DNA of 62,486 bases from Paenibacillus helianthi. Lineage in GTDB: Bacteria > Bacillota > Bacilli > Paenibacillales > Paenibacillaceae. Below are positions 23,150-31,777 of the stretch, piece by piece. Both the position numbers and the translations under genes were made by a program. The stretch's first letter is position 1. Each line of letters begins with the position of its first letter. The stretch is from contig NZ_LVWI01000054.1 of assembly GCF_001909055.1 (NCBI RefSeq), forward strand, positions 1 through 62,486, written 5' to 3'. The notes under the pieces were generated by a model. That model was not told the DNA's origin and made no database searches. It saw only the letters and a list, made by a program, of their open reading frames with translations.

Positions 23150-23350
23150 CTAGTATCCCGGACGAGAGACGAAGGTGAACAGGGTACGGTTATAAAGGGT
23201 CCCCTGAAGCTCCACAAAACCTTCATCCACAGCTGTCACCATCCCGATGTCAACGTGCACGTTGCCTCTATATACCTCGACAGGCACAGCATGTTGGATG
23301 TGGTACTGGAAATGGCGCTGAAGCGTTAAGATATCGCCTTGATGTAGCAT
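23150..23350 (-). CDS. 66-residue small protein of unknown function
   Basis: The product is 66 residues, begins MLHQGDILTLQRHFQYHIQ and ends with FTFVSRPGY. Hydrophobic and polar residues alternate, suggesting a small beta barrel of SH3 or Sm type; this is inference from pattern only. AGGTGATG lies just ahead of the start, and a dedicated terminator follows the stop, which argues that it is real rather than a shadow of the opposite 64-codon frame. It is convergent with prs and divergent from pth. I do not recognise the family. Confidence 0.68.
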   Translation of the reverse strand: MLHQGDILTLQRHFQYHIQHAVPVEVYRGNVHVDIGMVTAVDEGFVELQGTLYNRTLFTFVSRPGY

Positions 23351-23442
23351 GTTTCATCACCTGTCTTTGGAATATACGCCTATTGTACCAAAAACGGAAC
23401 GCCTCTGCCGAGAGGTGTCTAGAAGGAAAGGATAGCCGCATC

Positions 23443-24003
23443 ATGAAATGGATAGTTGGACTCGGAAATCCCGGACCGCAGTACGCCAAAACGAAGCATA
23501 ATGTCGGCTTTATGGCTTTGGACGAACTGGCGGCTAAATATGGCATAGTTTTTAATCAGAACAAATGTAAGTCCGTTATTGGTGAAGGTGTGATTGACGG
23601 TATCAAAACCGTTCTGATCAAACCAATGACTTTTATGAATCTCTCCGGGGAAGCGGTTCGTGCCTATATGGATTATTACAAAGTACAGCTTGAAGATATG
23701 ATTGTTGTGTATGATGATCTGGATACGGAAATGGGTAAAGTCCGGCTGCGCTACCAGGGAAGCGCCGGCGGCCATAACGGGATTAAGTCCATCATACAGC
23801 ATACCGGAACCCAAACCTTCAACCGTGTGCGGATGGGGATATCCCGGCCTGAGCCTGGATTTGCTATTGTCGACTATGTTCTATCTACCTTCCCTAAGAA
23901 GGATGGGGATAAGCTGGAAACGATGATTCAAGACACCTGTGCCGCTCTGGAGTTCAGTATGAAGCATACATTTGAGCAGACTATGGCTAAATTTAATGGC
24001 TGA
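23443..24003 (+). CDS. pth: peptidyl-tRNA hydrolase
   Basis: Pth frees tRNAs from peptidyl-tRNA dropped by stalled ribosomes. The 186-residue protein has the family signatures MKWIVGLGNPGPQYAKTKHN (with the catalytic histidine at the end), KPMTFMNLSGEAV, VVYDDLDTEMGKVRLR and GSAGGHNGIKSII. The ATG at 23443 follows AAGGAAAGGA; the extended frame from 23383 is not needed. fin follows about 90 bases on. Confidence 0.97.
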   Translation: MKWIVGLGNPGPQYAKTKHNVGFMALDELAAKYGIVFNQNKCKSVIGEGVIDGIKTVLIKPMTFMNLSGEAVRAYMDYYKVQLEDMIVVYDDLDTEMGKVRLRYQGSAGGHNGIKSIIQHTGTQTFNRVRMGISRPEPGFAIVDYVLSTFPKKDGDKLETMIQDTCAALEFSMKHTFEQTMAKFNG

Positions 24004-24030
24004 TTGCCTAGAGGCTATAATTCCCCCTAA

Positions 24031-24060
24031 GGCTAAAGCTTAATCAGGCGGGGCATACTG
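24031..24060 (+). promoter_or_regulatory. candidate forespore (SigF/SigG) promoter of fin
   Basis: GGGCATACTG (24051-24060) fits the SigF -10 pattern GGnnAnAnT. GGCTA (24031-24035), 15 bases upstream, matches the -35 only partly. The layout equals that of csfB at 1715-1744. fin is a SigF/SigG target in B. subtilis. Confidence 0.4.
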
Positions 24061-24092
24061 AAGGTAATATACTACCTTCAGGAGGCATATAG

Positions 24093-24323
24093 ATGGCAAT
24101 AAACTATGTATGCAGGCACTGCCGGACATTTCTGGGAAGCATCCAGAGAAGTGATATTACAGAAATGCAGTTGGGCCTACATTCCTTGACCCCTGCGGAG
24201 CGCAGAGATATCATAGCGTATGATTCAGAAGGCGAGATTACGGTAAAGGTGACTTGCGACTACTGCAAGGAAGCCTTGGACAATAACCCCGAGCTCAGTC
24301 TGCTGGCCAGTCCGCTTCAGTAA
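24093..24323 (+). CDS. fin: anti-SigF factor Fin (YabK)
   Basis: The 76-residue protein has two CxxC pairs (Cys7/Cys10 and Cys55/Cys58) flanking a helical middle with SLTPAERRDII. In B. subtilis Fin binds SigF late in engulfment and helps the switch to SigG. AGGAGG lies about 8 bases ahead of the ATG. It is between pth and mfd as in Bacillus. A terminator follows, so it is a short message of its own. Confidence 0.94.
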   Translation: MAINYVCRHCRTFLGSIQRSDITEMQLGLHSLTPAERRDIIAYDSEGEITVKVTCDYCKEALDNNPELSLLASPLQ

Positions 24324-24352
24324 GTGGCAGCGGCTGTCTCTATCGTCATCCG

Positions 24353-24384
24353 CAAGCCTTGGCCTTATGCTAAGGCTTGTTTTC
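24353..24384 (+). terminator. fin terminator
   Basis: CAAGCCTT (24353-24360) and AAGGCTTG (24372-24379) form a perfect eight-pair stem followed by TTTTC. Confidence 0.8.
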
Positions 24385-24456
24385 GATTCTAATTATAATA
24401 GGTGGCATCTGCCCGTCAGGGCAGTGCCAGCCTGTTTAGTAAGAGAGGTGCGCCTG

Positions 24457-27400
24457 TTGTTACAAGGTCTTATAGAAGCATTTTCCAAAGATCCCGATTT
24501 TCAGTCCGTTACCCGAGGTGTAGCTGCAGGCATGAAGGAGCAGCTCATATCGGGTTTGTCTGGTTCGGCCAGACAAATCATGCTGGCGGCGCTGCATGAA
24601 GAGACTTCACGTCCGCTGCTTGTAGTTACTCATAATATGTTTTCTGCCCAGAAGATGGCTGAGGATTTGCAGGAAGCGCTTTCTCCCGATCGCGTTCTGC
24701 TCTACCCTGCCAATGAGCTGGTTGCCGCCGAGGCGGCAGTCTCAAGCCCTGAGACACTTGCCCAGCGGATTGATGTGTTAACGAGATGCGCCCAGGGCTT
24801 CCGTGGCGTTGTTGTTGTTCCCTATTCCGGTGTACGCCGCCTGCTTCCTTCGCCACATGTGATGGCAGACGCAGAGGTAACGATCTCCCAGGATGGGACG
24901 CTTGTTCTTGATGAGTTCCTGATGTCCATGATTGAGATGGGCTATGAACGGGTGGAGCGGGTAGAGAACCGCGGCGAGCTCAGTGTCCGGGGCGGTATTA
25001 TTGATTTCTATCCGATGACTTCCCCCCTGGCCTACCGGGTGGAGCTGTTTGATGATGAGGTCGATTCCATCCGAACCTTTGATCCGCAGGACCAGCGTTC
25101 GATCGACAAGGTGAACAGCGTGAAGATCACACCTGCCAAGGAAATTATTGCTGATCAGCTGCGTCAGGATACGGCTTCTACAGAAGCAGCGGCAATGCTG
25201 GAACGGCAGCTCGAAAAGATGGCTGACCGCCAGGCGAAGCTGCGTCTGCGCGAGGAAATGGGCCGGGAGCTGGAAATGCTCCGCGAAGGCACTTATTTTC
25301 CGGAAATCTATAAATATATTAGTCTCTTATATCCAGAGCGTACCCATCTGTACGATTACATGGCGAAGGATACGATTCTGGTGCTGGATGAACCAGCGAG
25401 ATTGCTGGAAACAGCGAAGCAGCTTGAACGGGATGAATCGGAATGGAACCTGCACCTGCTGCAAAACGGAAAGACACTTCCTGATCTGCAGCTTTCTGTG
25501 GAGAGTGATGTCGTCATGTATCAGCGGCCGTTCCAAAGCCTGTTCATGTCGATTTTCCTGCGCCAGGTTCCCCATATTCAGCCGCAGAATATTTTGGGCT
25601 TTATCAGCCGCGGAATGCAGGACTTCCATGGCCAGATGAATGTGCTGAAATCGGAGATGGAGCGGTGGCACAAATCCGGCGTGAAAGTGATTATGCTAGC
25701 GAATGGTGAAGAACGGATGGAGCGTGTCCGCAGGGTTCTGTACGACTATGGCATTGAGGAGCCTACCATTCTTCAAGGCAATTTGGGTTCCGGTTTTGAA
25801 CTGCCTTCCATTCATCTTGCGGTGATTACCGAAGGAGAAATGTTCTCCCAGAAGCAGCGCAAGGCACGCAAGGTATCCAAAGGCATCGATAATGCTGAAC
25901 GGATTAAAAGCTACACCGAACTGAAGATTGGTGATTATGTTGTTCATCAAAATCACGGGATCGGGAAGTATATGGGAATCGGGACGCTGGAGGTCAGCGG
26001 AATTCACCGGGACTATATGCATATTATGTATGCCGGAGGAGATAAACTCTCCGTACCGATTGAACAAATTGATCTGATTCAGAAGTACGTGGGCTCGGAA
26101 GATAAGGAGCCGAAGGTTTATAAGCTTGGCGGTAATGAATGGACGAGAGTTACAAGTAAGGTGCGGTCTTCGGTACAGGATATTGCCGATGATCTGATTA
26201 AGCTCTATGCTGAACGTCAGAGTGCCCTGGGCTATGGCTTTGAGAAGGATACCCAGGAGCAGCACGAATTCGAAGAGATGTTCCCTTATGAAGAGACACG
26301 CGATCAGCTGCGGGCCATTGAAGAAATCAAGAAGGATATGGAGCAGAACCGTCCGATGGACCGGTTGCTGTGCGGTGACGTAGGCTATGGCAAGACGGAG
26401 GTAGCCATTCGTGCCGCGTTTAAATCTGCGATTGAAGGCAAGCAGGTTGCGGTGCTGGTACCAACGACGATTCTGGCCCAGCAGCACTACGAGACCTTCC
26501 GCGAGCGTTTTGCCAATTATCCGCTTAACATCCAGGTGCTCAGCCGGTTCCGCAGCCGCAAGGAGCAGAATGAAACAATCAAGGGTGTACGGCAGGGAAC
26601 CGTAGATGTTGTTATTGGCACGCACCGGCTGTTGTCGCAGGATATGGTCTTTAAGGATCTGGGTCTTTTGATCGTGGATGAGGAGCAGCGTTTCGGGGTT
26701 ACACATAAGGAAAAACTCAAAAAACTGAAGACCAATGTCGATGTACTAACTCTTACGGCGACACCTATTCCCCGGACCCTGCATATGTCCATGCTCGGTG
26801 TGCGGGACTTGTCAGTCATTGAGACACCGCCGGAGAACCGCTTTCCTGTACAGACGTACGTGGTAGAGCACAGCCAGACGCTTACCCGTGAGGCTGTAGA
26901 GCGTGAGCTGGCCCGGGGCGGTCAGGTCTATTATCTGTACAACCGTGTTCAGGGTATTCAGGAAATGGCTGCGCAAATCTCCATGCTCGTTCCGGAAGCC
27001 CGGGTCGGCATTGGTCATGGCCAAATGTCAGAGTCAGAGCTGGAGAAGACCATTCTTGACTTTCTGGATGGGGAATACGATGTGCTGGTCAGCACAAGCA
27101 TCATCGAGACAGGGGTAGATATTCCGAACGTCAACACGCTGATTGTACATGACGCTGACAAAATGGGGCTGTCCCAGCTGTATCAGCTTCGCGGGCGGGT
27201 AGGCCGCTCCAACCGGATTGCTTATGCCTATTTCACGTACCAGCGGGATAAAGTGCTTACTGAGGTAGCCGAGAAGCGGCTGCAGTCGATTAAGGAATTT
27301 ACGGAGCTTGGCTCCGGCTTCAAAATCGCCATGCGTGACCTTTCCATTCGCGGAGCGGGCAATTTGCTTGGTGCTGAACAGCACGGATTCATTGCGTCTG

Positions 27401-27981
27401 TCGGTTTTGATCTCTACTCGCAGATGCTTGCAGAAGAGATCCGCAAACGCAAAGTCAGCGTGCTGGGTGAAGAGGATACCTCACTTAAGCAAGGAAATAC
27501 GGTGATTGACTTGTCGATTGATGCTTATCTGCCATCCGAGTATATCTATGACAGTATTCAAAAAATAGAGATATATAAGAAAGTTGCTGCAGTGGCTGCC
27601 CTTGAAGATGCCGCAGAACTTGAAGACGAGCTGCTCGACCGTTTCGGTGAGCTGCCTGAGGCTGTTGTCAACCTGTTATCTGTAGCCCGCCTGAAGGTAT
27701 ATGGCAAGCTCTACGGAATGGAATCGATGGTCCGGCGGGGCGATGAGGTCTCGCTCAACTTCCATGAAGGCAGCACCGGCGCTTTTGACACGGCAAAGCT
27801 CGCTAAGGTTGGAAATAACTTTGAAAGACGTGTACAATTTGATAGGGACGCCAAGTCAACCATCCGTGTGAAATCAAAGGATCTGGGGGACAAGGAACTG
27901 CTTGATTTGCTGGAACAGTTCCTGGCGGCGGCCAAACAGTCTTTAAAATCGAAGGGAGAATTACATGATGTCATCAAATAA
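24457..27981 (+). CDS. mfd: transcription-repair coupling factor Mfd
   Basis: Mfd removes RNA polymerase stalled at DNA damage and recruits UvrA. The 1174-residue protein contains a UvrB-like N-terminal region, the polymerase-interacting domain (DYVVHQNHGIGKYMGI), and a RecG-like translocase with Walker A GDVGYGKTEVAIRAA, DEEQRFGV as the DExx box, TATPIPRTL and the QLRGRVGRS motif. The TTG at 24457 is preferred because GAGGTG lies six bases upstream and it gives the usual family length; the open frame extends back to 24367. The last 17 bases overlap the next gene. Confidence 0.96.
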   Translation: MLQGLIEAFSKDPDFQSVTRGVAAGMKEQLISGLSGSARQIMLAALHEETSRPLLVVTHNMFSAQKMAEDLQEALSPDRVLLYPANELVAAEAAVSSPETLAQRIDVLTRCAQGFRGVVVVPYSGVRRLLPSPHVMADAEVTISQDGTLVLDEFLMSMIEMGYERVERVENRGELSVRGGIIDFYPMTSPLAYRVELFDDEVDSIRTFDPQDQRSIDKVNSVKITPAKEIIADQLRQDTASTEAAAMLERQLEKMADRQAKLRLREEMGRELEMLREGTYFPEIYKYISLLYPERTHLYDYMAKDTILVLDEPARLLETAKQLERDESEWNLHLLQNGKTLPDLQLSVESDVVMYQRPFQSLFMSIFLRQVPHIQPQNILGFISRGMQDFHGQMNVLKSEMERWHKSGVKVIMLANGEERMERVRRVLYDYGIEEPTILQGNLGSGFELPSIHLAVITEGEMFSQKQRKARKVSKGIDNAERIKSYTELKIGDYVVHQNHGIGKYMGIGTLEVSGIHRDYMHIMYAGGDKLSVPIEQIDLIQKYVGSEDKEPKVYKLGGNEWTRVTSKVRSSVQDIADDLIKLYAERQSALGYGFEKDTQEQHEFEEMFPYEETRDQLRAIEEIKKDMEQNRPMDRLLCGDVGYGKTEVAIRAAFKSAIEGKQVAVLVPTTILAQQHYETFRERFANYPLNIQVLSRFRSRKEQNETIKGVRQGTVDVVIGTHRLLSQDMVFKDLGLLIVDEEQRFGVTHKEKLKKLKTNVDVLTLTATPIPRTLHMSMLGVRDLSVIETPPENRFPVQTYVVEHSQTLTREAVERELARGGQVYYLYNRVQGIQEMAAQISMLVPEARVGIGHGQMSESELEKTILDFLDGEYDVLVSTSIIETGVDIPNVNTLIVHDADKMGLSQLYQLRGRVGRSNRIAYAYFTYQRDKVLTEVAEKRLQSIKEFTELGSGFKIAMRDLSIRGAGNLLGAEQHGFIASVGFDLYSQMLAEEIRKRKVSVLGEEDTSLKQGNTVIDLSIDAYLPSEYIYDSIQKIEIYKKVAAVAALEDAAELEDELLDRFGELPEAVVNLLSVARLKVYGKLYGMESMVRRGDEVSLNFHEGSTGAFDTAKLAKVGNNFERRVQFDRDAKSTIRVKSKDLGDKELLDLLEQFLAAAKQSLKSKGELHDVIK

Positions 27982-29029
27982 AACAAAATCCTGGAAAGTG
28001 CTGCTAGTTTCACTTGCGGCGGCCATTTCTTTCTCTATGCTGGCAGCTTGCAGCAGCAATAATAACAGTAATACGGCTGAAGATAAAAGCGCTGCGGTAG
28101 CTACGTACAAAGGCGGTAAAATTACCGAAAAAGAATTTGAAATGGATACCCGTGTTATGAAACTTTTGTCGCCACAGCAGGCGCAGTACCTGGAAATTGA
28201 TGCCTTCAAGGAATCCATCCTGAAGCAGGAAGTTGCATTTGAATATCTGTCTGGCAAGGCTACGGATGCCGCGAAGAAAGAAGCGGAGAAGCAAGCAGAC
28301 GAACAAGTAAACTCCATTAAGACAGGCTTAGGGGAAACCTATGAAAGTACGCTGAAGGAAGCGAATCTGACAGAAAAAGATATTCATTCCTACATGCTGC
28401 GTGTACTGACTGTATATCAGGACATGCTGTTGAAAGTTACAGACGACCAGGTAAAAGCTGAGTTTGAAAAAACCAAAGGCGACTTCACGGTAGCTACGCT
28501 ACGCCATGTGTTGATCGGTCTTAAGGATGCTGCAGGTAAGGAACGCACCGATGCAGATGCGCTGAAGCTGGCCAAGGAAGTGAAGGCTAAGCTGGATGGC
28601 GGGGCGGACTTTGCTGCGACAGCCAAACAATACTCGGATGATACCGGGTCCAAGGAAAGTGGCGGTGAAATAAAGGATACAGTACTGAGCCCGGCTACCT
28701 ATCCGGAAGAATTTAGAAAGGCAGCCCAAACCCTGCCGCTGAACAAGATCAGCGATCCGGTCAAGACCGTTTACGGTTATCACGTGATGGAAGTGGAATC
28801 CCGAACAGAAACCCCTTTTGATAAGCTGACCGATGAACAGAAGGGAACCATCAAGGGGTCACTCGCGTCCCAGGCTCTGGAATCGTACCTTGAGAAGGAT
28901 CTGAAATCACTCGATGTCAAAATTAATTTGCCGAAGAGCTCTGCAGCTGCGGGAGCAGCAAATGGCGGAACTAAGCCTACAGCCGCACCAAGCGCTAAGG
29001 CTCCGGCTGCAACGGAAGCGGCCCAATAA
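27965..29029 (+). CDS. PrsA-like peptidyl-prolyl isomerase lipoprotein
   Basis: The 354-residue protein has a lipoprotein signal: basic start, hydrophobic stretch and MLAAC with the lipid cysteine at 29. A SurA-type N-terminal helical region is followed by a parvulin domain (ATLRHVLIGLK to PVKTVYGYHVMEVESR, about residues 175-280) and a low-complexity alanine/proline tail. It likely folds secreted proteins on the outer membrane face. AAGGGAG lies about 7 bases before the start, inside the mfd 3' end. It has no counterpart at this place in B. subtilis. Confidence 0.9.
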   Translation: MMSSNKTKSWKVLLVSLAAAISFSMLAACSSNNNSNTAEDKSAAVATYKGGKITEKEFEMDTRVMKLLSPQQAQYLEIDAFKESILKQEVAFEYLSGKATDAAKKEAEKQADEQVNSIKTGLGETYESTLKEANLTEKDIHSYMLRVLTVYQDMLLKVTDDQVKAEFEKTKGDFTVATLRHVLIGLKDAAGKERTDADALKLAKEVKAKLDGGADFAATAKQYSDDTGSKESGGEIKDTVLSPATYPEEFRKAAQTLPLNKISDPVKTVYGYHVMEVESRTETPFDKLTDEQKGTIKGSLASQALESYLEKDLKSLDVKINLPKSSAAAGAANGGTKPTAAPSAKAPAATEAAQ

Positions 29030-29048
29030 TATACGACAGATATCAATA

Positions 29049-29083
29049 AGACGGCCCCCTCGCATAATGTGAGGGGGCTGTCT
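29049..29083 (+). terminator. terminator-like hairpin after the PrsA-like gene
   Basis: AGACGGCCCCCTC pairs with GAGGGGGCTGTCT, a very strong stem, but the T run after it is poor (CCGTTTATA). Confidence 0.65.
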
Positions 29084-29235
29084 CCGTTTATATAATACAT
29101 GCGGGATCGATGTATAAGGAACTGGGAAGAGATGAATACTATGGTCAGATATTTCGATAAATCACTGGGATTATCCATTCCCATAATGAACAGTAGTTGG
29201 ACCATACTTCTTAAGAAAGCGGGGCAACATGTGAA

Positions 29236-29778
29236 ATGAAAGCTACTGGAATTGTTCGCCGTATTGATGACCTCGGCCGAGTTGTTATCCCCAAAGAAAT
29301 TAGACGTACTTTGCGTATCCGTGAAGGTGATCCACTGGAAATCTTCGTTGACCGTGACGGTGAAGTCATACTGAAAAAGTATTCTCCGATTGGGGAACTG
29401 GGCGATTTTGCCAAGGAATACGCAGAATCACTCTTTGAAGGAACAGGCCATATTACCATGATCACCGACCGGGACACTTTTATCGCTTTGGCTGGAGGTT
29501 CAAAAAAAGATTATCTAGAGAAGCAGGTTGGGGTGTTGCTTGAGAAAGTGATGGAGAGCCGGAAGACTGTGCTTGAAACGAATGCAGGCAGCTATGACAT
29601 TGGTAAAGATCATCCGGAATCCGTCTCTTCGTATGTGGCTGCACCCATTATTTCTGGTGGAGACCCCATCGGCTGTGTCGTCCTGCTGAATAAGGATGAC
29701 TCGGTGAAAATGGCGCAGATGGAAGTGAAAATGGCCGAAACCGCGGCTGCCTTCCTGGGTAAACAAATGGAGCAGTAA
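29236..29778 (+). CDS. spoVT: stage V sporulation protein T
   Basis: SpoVT is a forespore transcription regulator that adjusts SigG genes. The 180-residue protein has an AbrB-like N-terminal DNA-binding domain (MKATGIVRRIDDLGRVVIPKE) and a C-terminal GAF domain (about residues 55-178). It is therefore a second AbrB-fold regulator in the window; its N-terminus differs from AbrB at a few positions. The ribosome site GAAAGCGGGG is weak. I did not find a clear SigG promoter ahead of it. Confidence 0.96.
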   Translation: MKATGIVRRIDDLGRVVIPKEIRRTLRIREGDPLEIFVDRDGEVILKKYSPIGELGDFAKEYAESLFEGTGHITMITDRDTFIALAGGSKKDYLEKQVGVLLEKVMESRKTVLETNAGSYDIGKDHPESVSSYVAAPIISGGDPIGCVVLLNKDDSVKMAQMEVKMAETAAAFLGKQMEQ

Positions 29779-29793
29779 CTGCTGTGGCATGGA

Positions 29794-29843
29794 GGCCCCG
29801 CTTCCCCTTTGGCGAAATAAGCCAAACGGGTGGCGGGGTTTTT
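29794..29843 (+). terminator. spoVT terminator
   Basis: Nested pairing of CCCCGC with GCGGGG and of TTTGGC with GCCAAA gives a long stem followed by TTTTTG. It overlaps the region ahead of the next gene. Confidence 0.85.
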
Positions 29844-29922
29844 GTCGTGGGGTGTCCCTATGCGTTATAATATAGAAATTCATCCCATCATAGCAGTTAT
29901 AGCTGTAGAAGCAGGTATATGT

Positions 29923-31599
29923 ATGAAACTTAAGTCGCAAGGCTCGAAACTGCTGCAAGGGGCATTCATTCTTAGTGCAGCAGCCATCTTATCGAAGCTG
30001 ATTGGCACCCTGCAGAAAATCCCGCTGCAAAATCTGGGCGGAGATGCTGTATTCGGTATTTATAACACGGTATATCCACTGTACACCATGCTGGTAACGG
30101 TGGCGATGCTGGGCCTGCCGTCAGCTGTTTCCAAATTCGTGGCAGAGGCTTCTGCGGGTAGGGAAGAGCAGGAAGGACGCCGGATACTGAAGCTCTCTGC
30201 TGTCCTTACCGGTGTGAGCGGGGTGGTAATTGGAATTCTGGTCTACGCAGGTGCGCCACTCCTCTCGGCATGGGTCGGCAATTCGCATATTACCCCAGCA
30301 CTGCGGGCCAGCGCGTGGGGGCTGGCCGTTGTTCCGCTAATGGCTGCGCTGCGGGGCTATTTTCAGGGCCTTCATAATATGGTCCCTACTGCCGTCTCCC
30401 AGGTGGCCGAGCAGTCGGTGCGCGTTGCTGTTATGATCGCACTGCTGCTGTATCTGACTTCGATTCATGCAGATGCGTCAGGGATTGCCGCCGGGGCGCT
30501 ACTGGGCTCAGCCGGAGGAGGTGCAGCCGGTCTGCTCATCATGCTGCTGTATCTGCGGAGGCACCGCCGCCGTCAAGCGGAGCCGGGGCCTGCTGCCACA
30601 TCCGAAGTAATGGCTGAGACTTCATGGACACAAGAGCAGAGAACTGCAGCTCCCGCCAGTCCGAAGTCGAGTACACGCATCCTGCAGTTGCTGGCCTATG
30701 GGCTTCCAGTTATGCTGGGGGCACTGGCCGTGCCGCTCATCGGGCTGGTAGATGTATTCACTGTTCCCCGCCTGCTGTCCTCTGGCGGGAGCGAAGCGTC
30801 TGCGATGGCGCAGTTCGGGATCTACAACCGCGGCCTGCCGCTGGTGCAGATCGTCACGATGCTCGCTACTTCGCTGTCTGTGGTCTTCATCCCGGCACTC
30901 GCAGAAGCCAAGTACCGGGGCGACCTGGGGCTAATCCAGACCCGCGTCAGCTTATCGCTGCGTTGGTTCTGGCTGCTGGGCCTGGCCGCCTCCGCAGGCC
31001 TGGCGGTGCTTGCGGAGCCGATCAATATGGCACTGTACGGCGACGCTTCCGGCAGCAGCACGATGACCTGGCTGGCCTTCACCGCCGCTGGCGGTACGGT
31101 CAGCATCATCTCGGCCGCGCTGCTGCAGGGCCTTGGCGCCGTGCGCGCGCCGGCGCTGCACCTCCTGGCCGCCGCGCTGCTCAAGGCGGCCCTGAACCTG
31201 CTGCTCGTGCCGCAGCAGGGCATTACCGGCGCGGCCATCGCCAGCGTGGCCGCGCATGGGTTCGCAGCAGCGCTGAACGTGCTGCTGCTGCACCGCCAAG
31301 GCCATCTGCGGCTGCGCCTGGCAGATGCCCTGCTGCGGCCCGCGCTGCTGCTGGCGGGCCTGGCCCTGGCCGCTAGCGCCGTGAGCTACGCTACCGGCGC
31401 TGCGGCAGAAGCCGCGGGCCTTGGCGGCAGCCGCACCGCGGCCCTGGCGCAGAGCCTGCTCGGCGTGCTCGCAGGCTGCGCTGTCTTCGCCATCGGCACG
31501 GTAGTCCTTCGCCTGCTGAGCGAAAGTGAACTGCGCCAGCTGCCGGGCTTCGGCCCGAGGCTGGCGGACAAGCTGAAGAAGCTGCGCCTGTTTCCCTAA
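29923..31599 (+). CDS. SpoVB/MurJ-like polysaccharide flippase (YabM)
   Basis: The 558-residue protein of the MOP superfamily has about 14 membrane helices. GAFILSAAAILSKLIGTLQK and LGLPSAVSKFVAE near the N-terminus are typical of the SpoVB branch. It likely moves a lipid-linked cell-wall precursor across the membrane. A polar loop of about 50 residues (around residues 210-260) lies between helices 6 and 7. The start at 29923 is chosen as the N-terminus matches the family; an upstream frame extends to 29830. The 3' half is strongly GC-rich and alanine/leucine biased. It is called YabM by position. Confidence 0.87.
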   Translation: MKLKSQGSKLLQGAFILSAAAILSKLIGTLQKIPLQNLGGDAVFGIYNTVYPLYTMLVTVAMLGLPSAVSKFVAEASAGREEQEGRRILKLSAVLTGVSGVVIGILVYAGAPLLSAWVGNSHITPALRASAWGLAVVPLMAALRGYFQGLHNMVPTAVSQVAEQSVRVAVMIALLLYLTSIHADASGIAAGALLGSAGGGAAGLLIMLLYLRRHRRRQAEPGPAATSEVMAETSWTQEQRTAAPASPKSSTRILQLLAYGLPVMLGALAVPLIGLVDVFTVPRLLSSGGSEASAMAQFGIYNRGLPLVQIVTMLATSLSVVFIPALAEAKYRGDLGLIQTRVSLSLRWFWLLGLAASAGLAVLAEPINMALYGDASGSSTMTWLAFTAAGGTVSIISAALLQGLGAVRAPALHLLAAALLKAALNLLLVPQQGITGAAIASVAAHGFAAALNVLLLHRQGHLRLRLADALLRPALLLAGLALAASAVSYATGAAAEAAGLGGSRTAALAQSLLGVLAGCAVFAIGTVVLRLLSESELRQLPGFGPRLADKLKKLRLFP

Positions 31600-31777
31600 A
31601 GCCGGAAACTCTGGCTTGGATTAGGCTAGTCCCTCCGGTTTTTCCGTAAAGGGTCTGGCCGGTCATAAATCAACGCTAGCAGTCCTGCTGAAATGCGGTA
31701 CGGATTGAATTACCAGCACTACATAGAGCGGTCACATGCTATTAAGGGCAGCGGCCGCCTGGAAGGAGTAGAATCGC

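Noticed and set aside
23135..23329. 64-codon plus-strand frame between prs and pth
   Set aside because: It lacks a ribosome site and lies opposite the better supported 66-codon minus-strand gene with its terminator.
29101..29235. SigG promoter for spoVT
   Set aside because: CATACTT and TGAATA-like words occur but not with the right 17-18 base spacing.
30624..31376. 250-codon plus-strand frame inside the flippase gene
   Set aside because: Out-of-frame reading of the GC-rich part; arginine/alanine-rich without motifs, while the main frame is a clear membrane protein.
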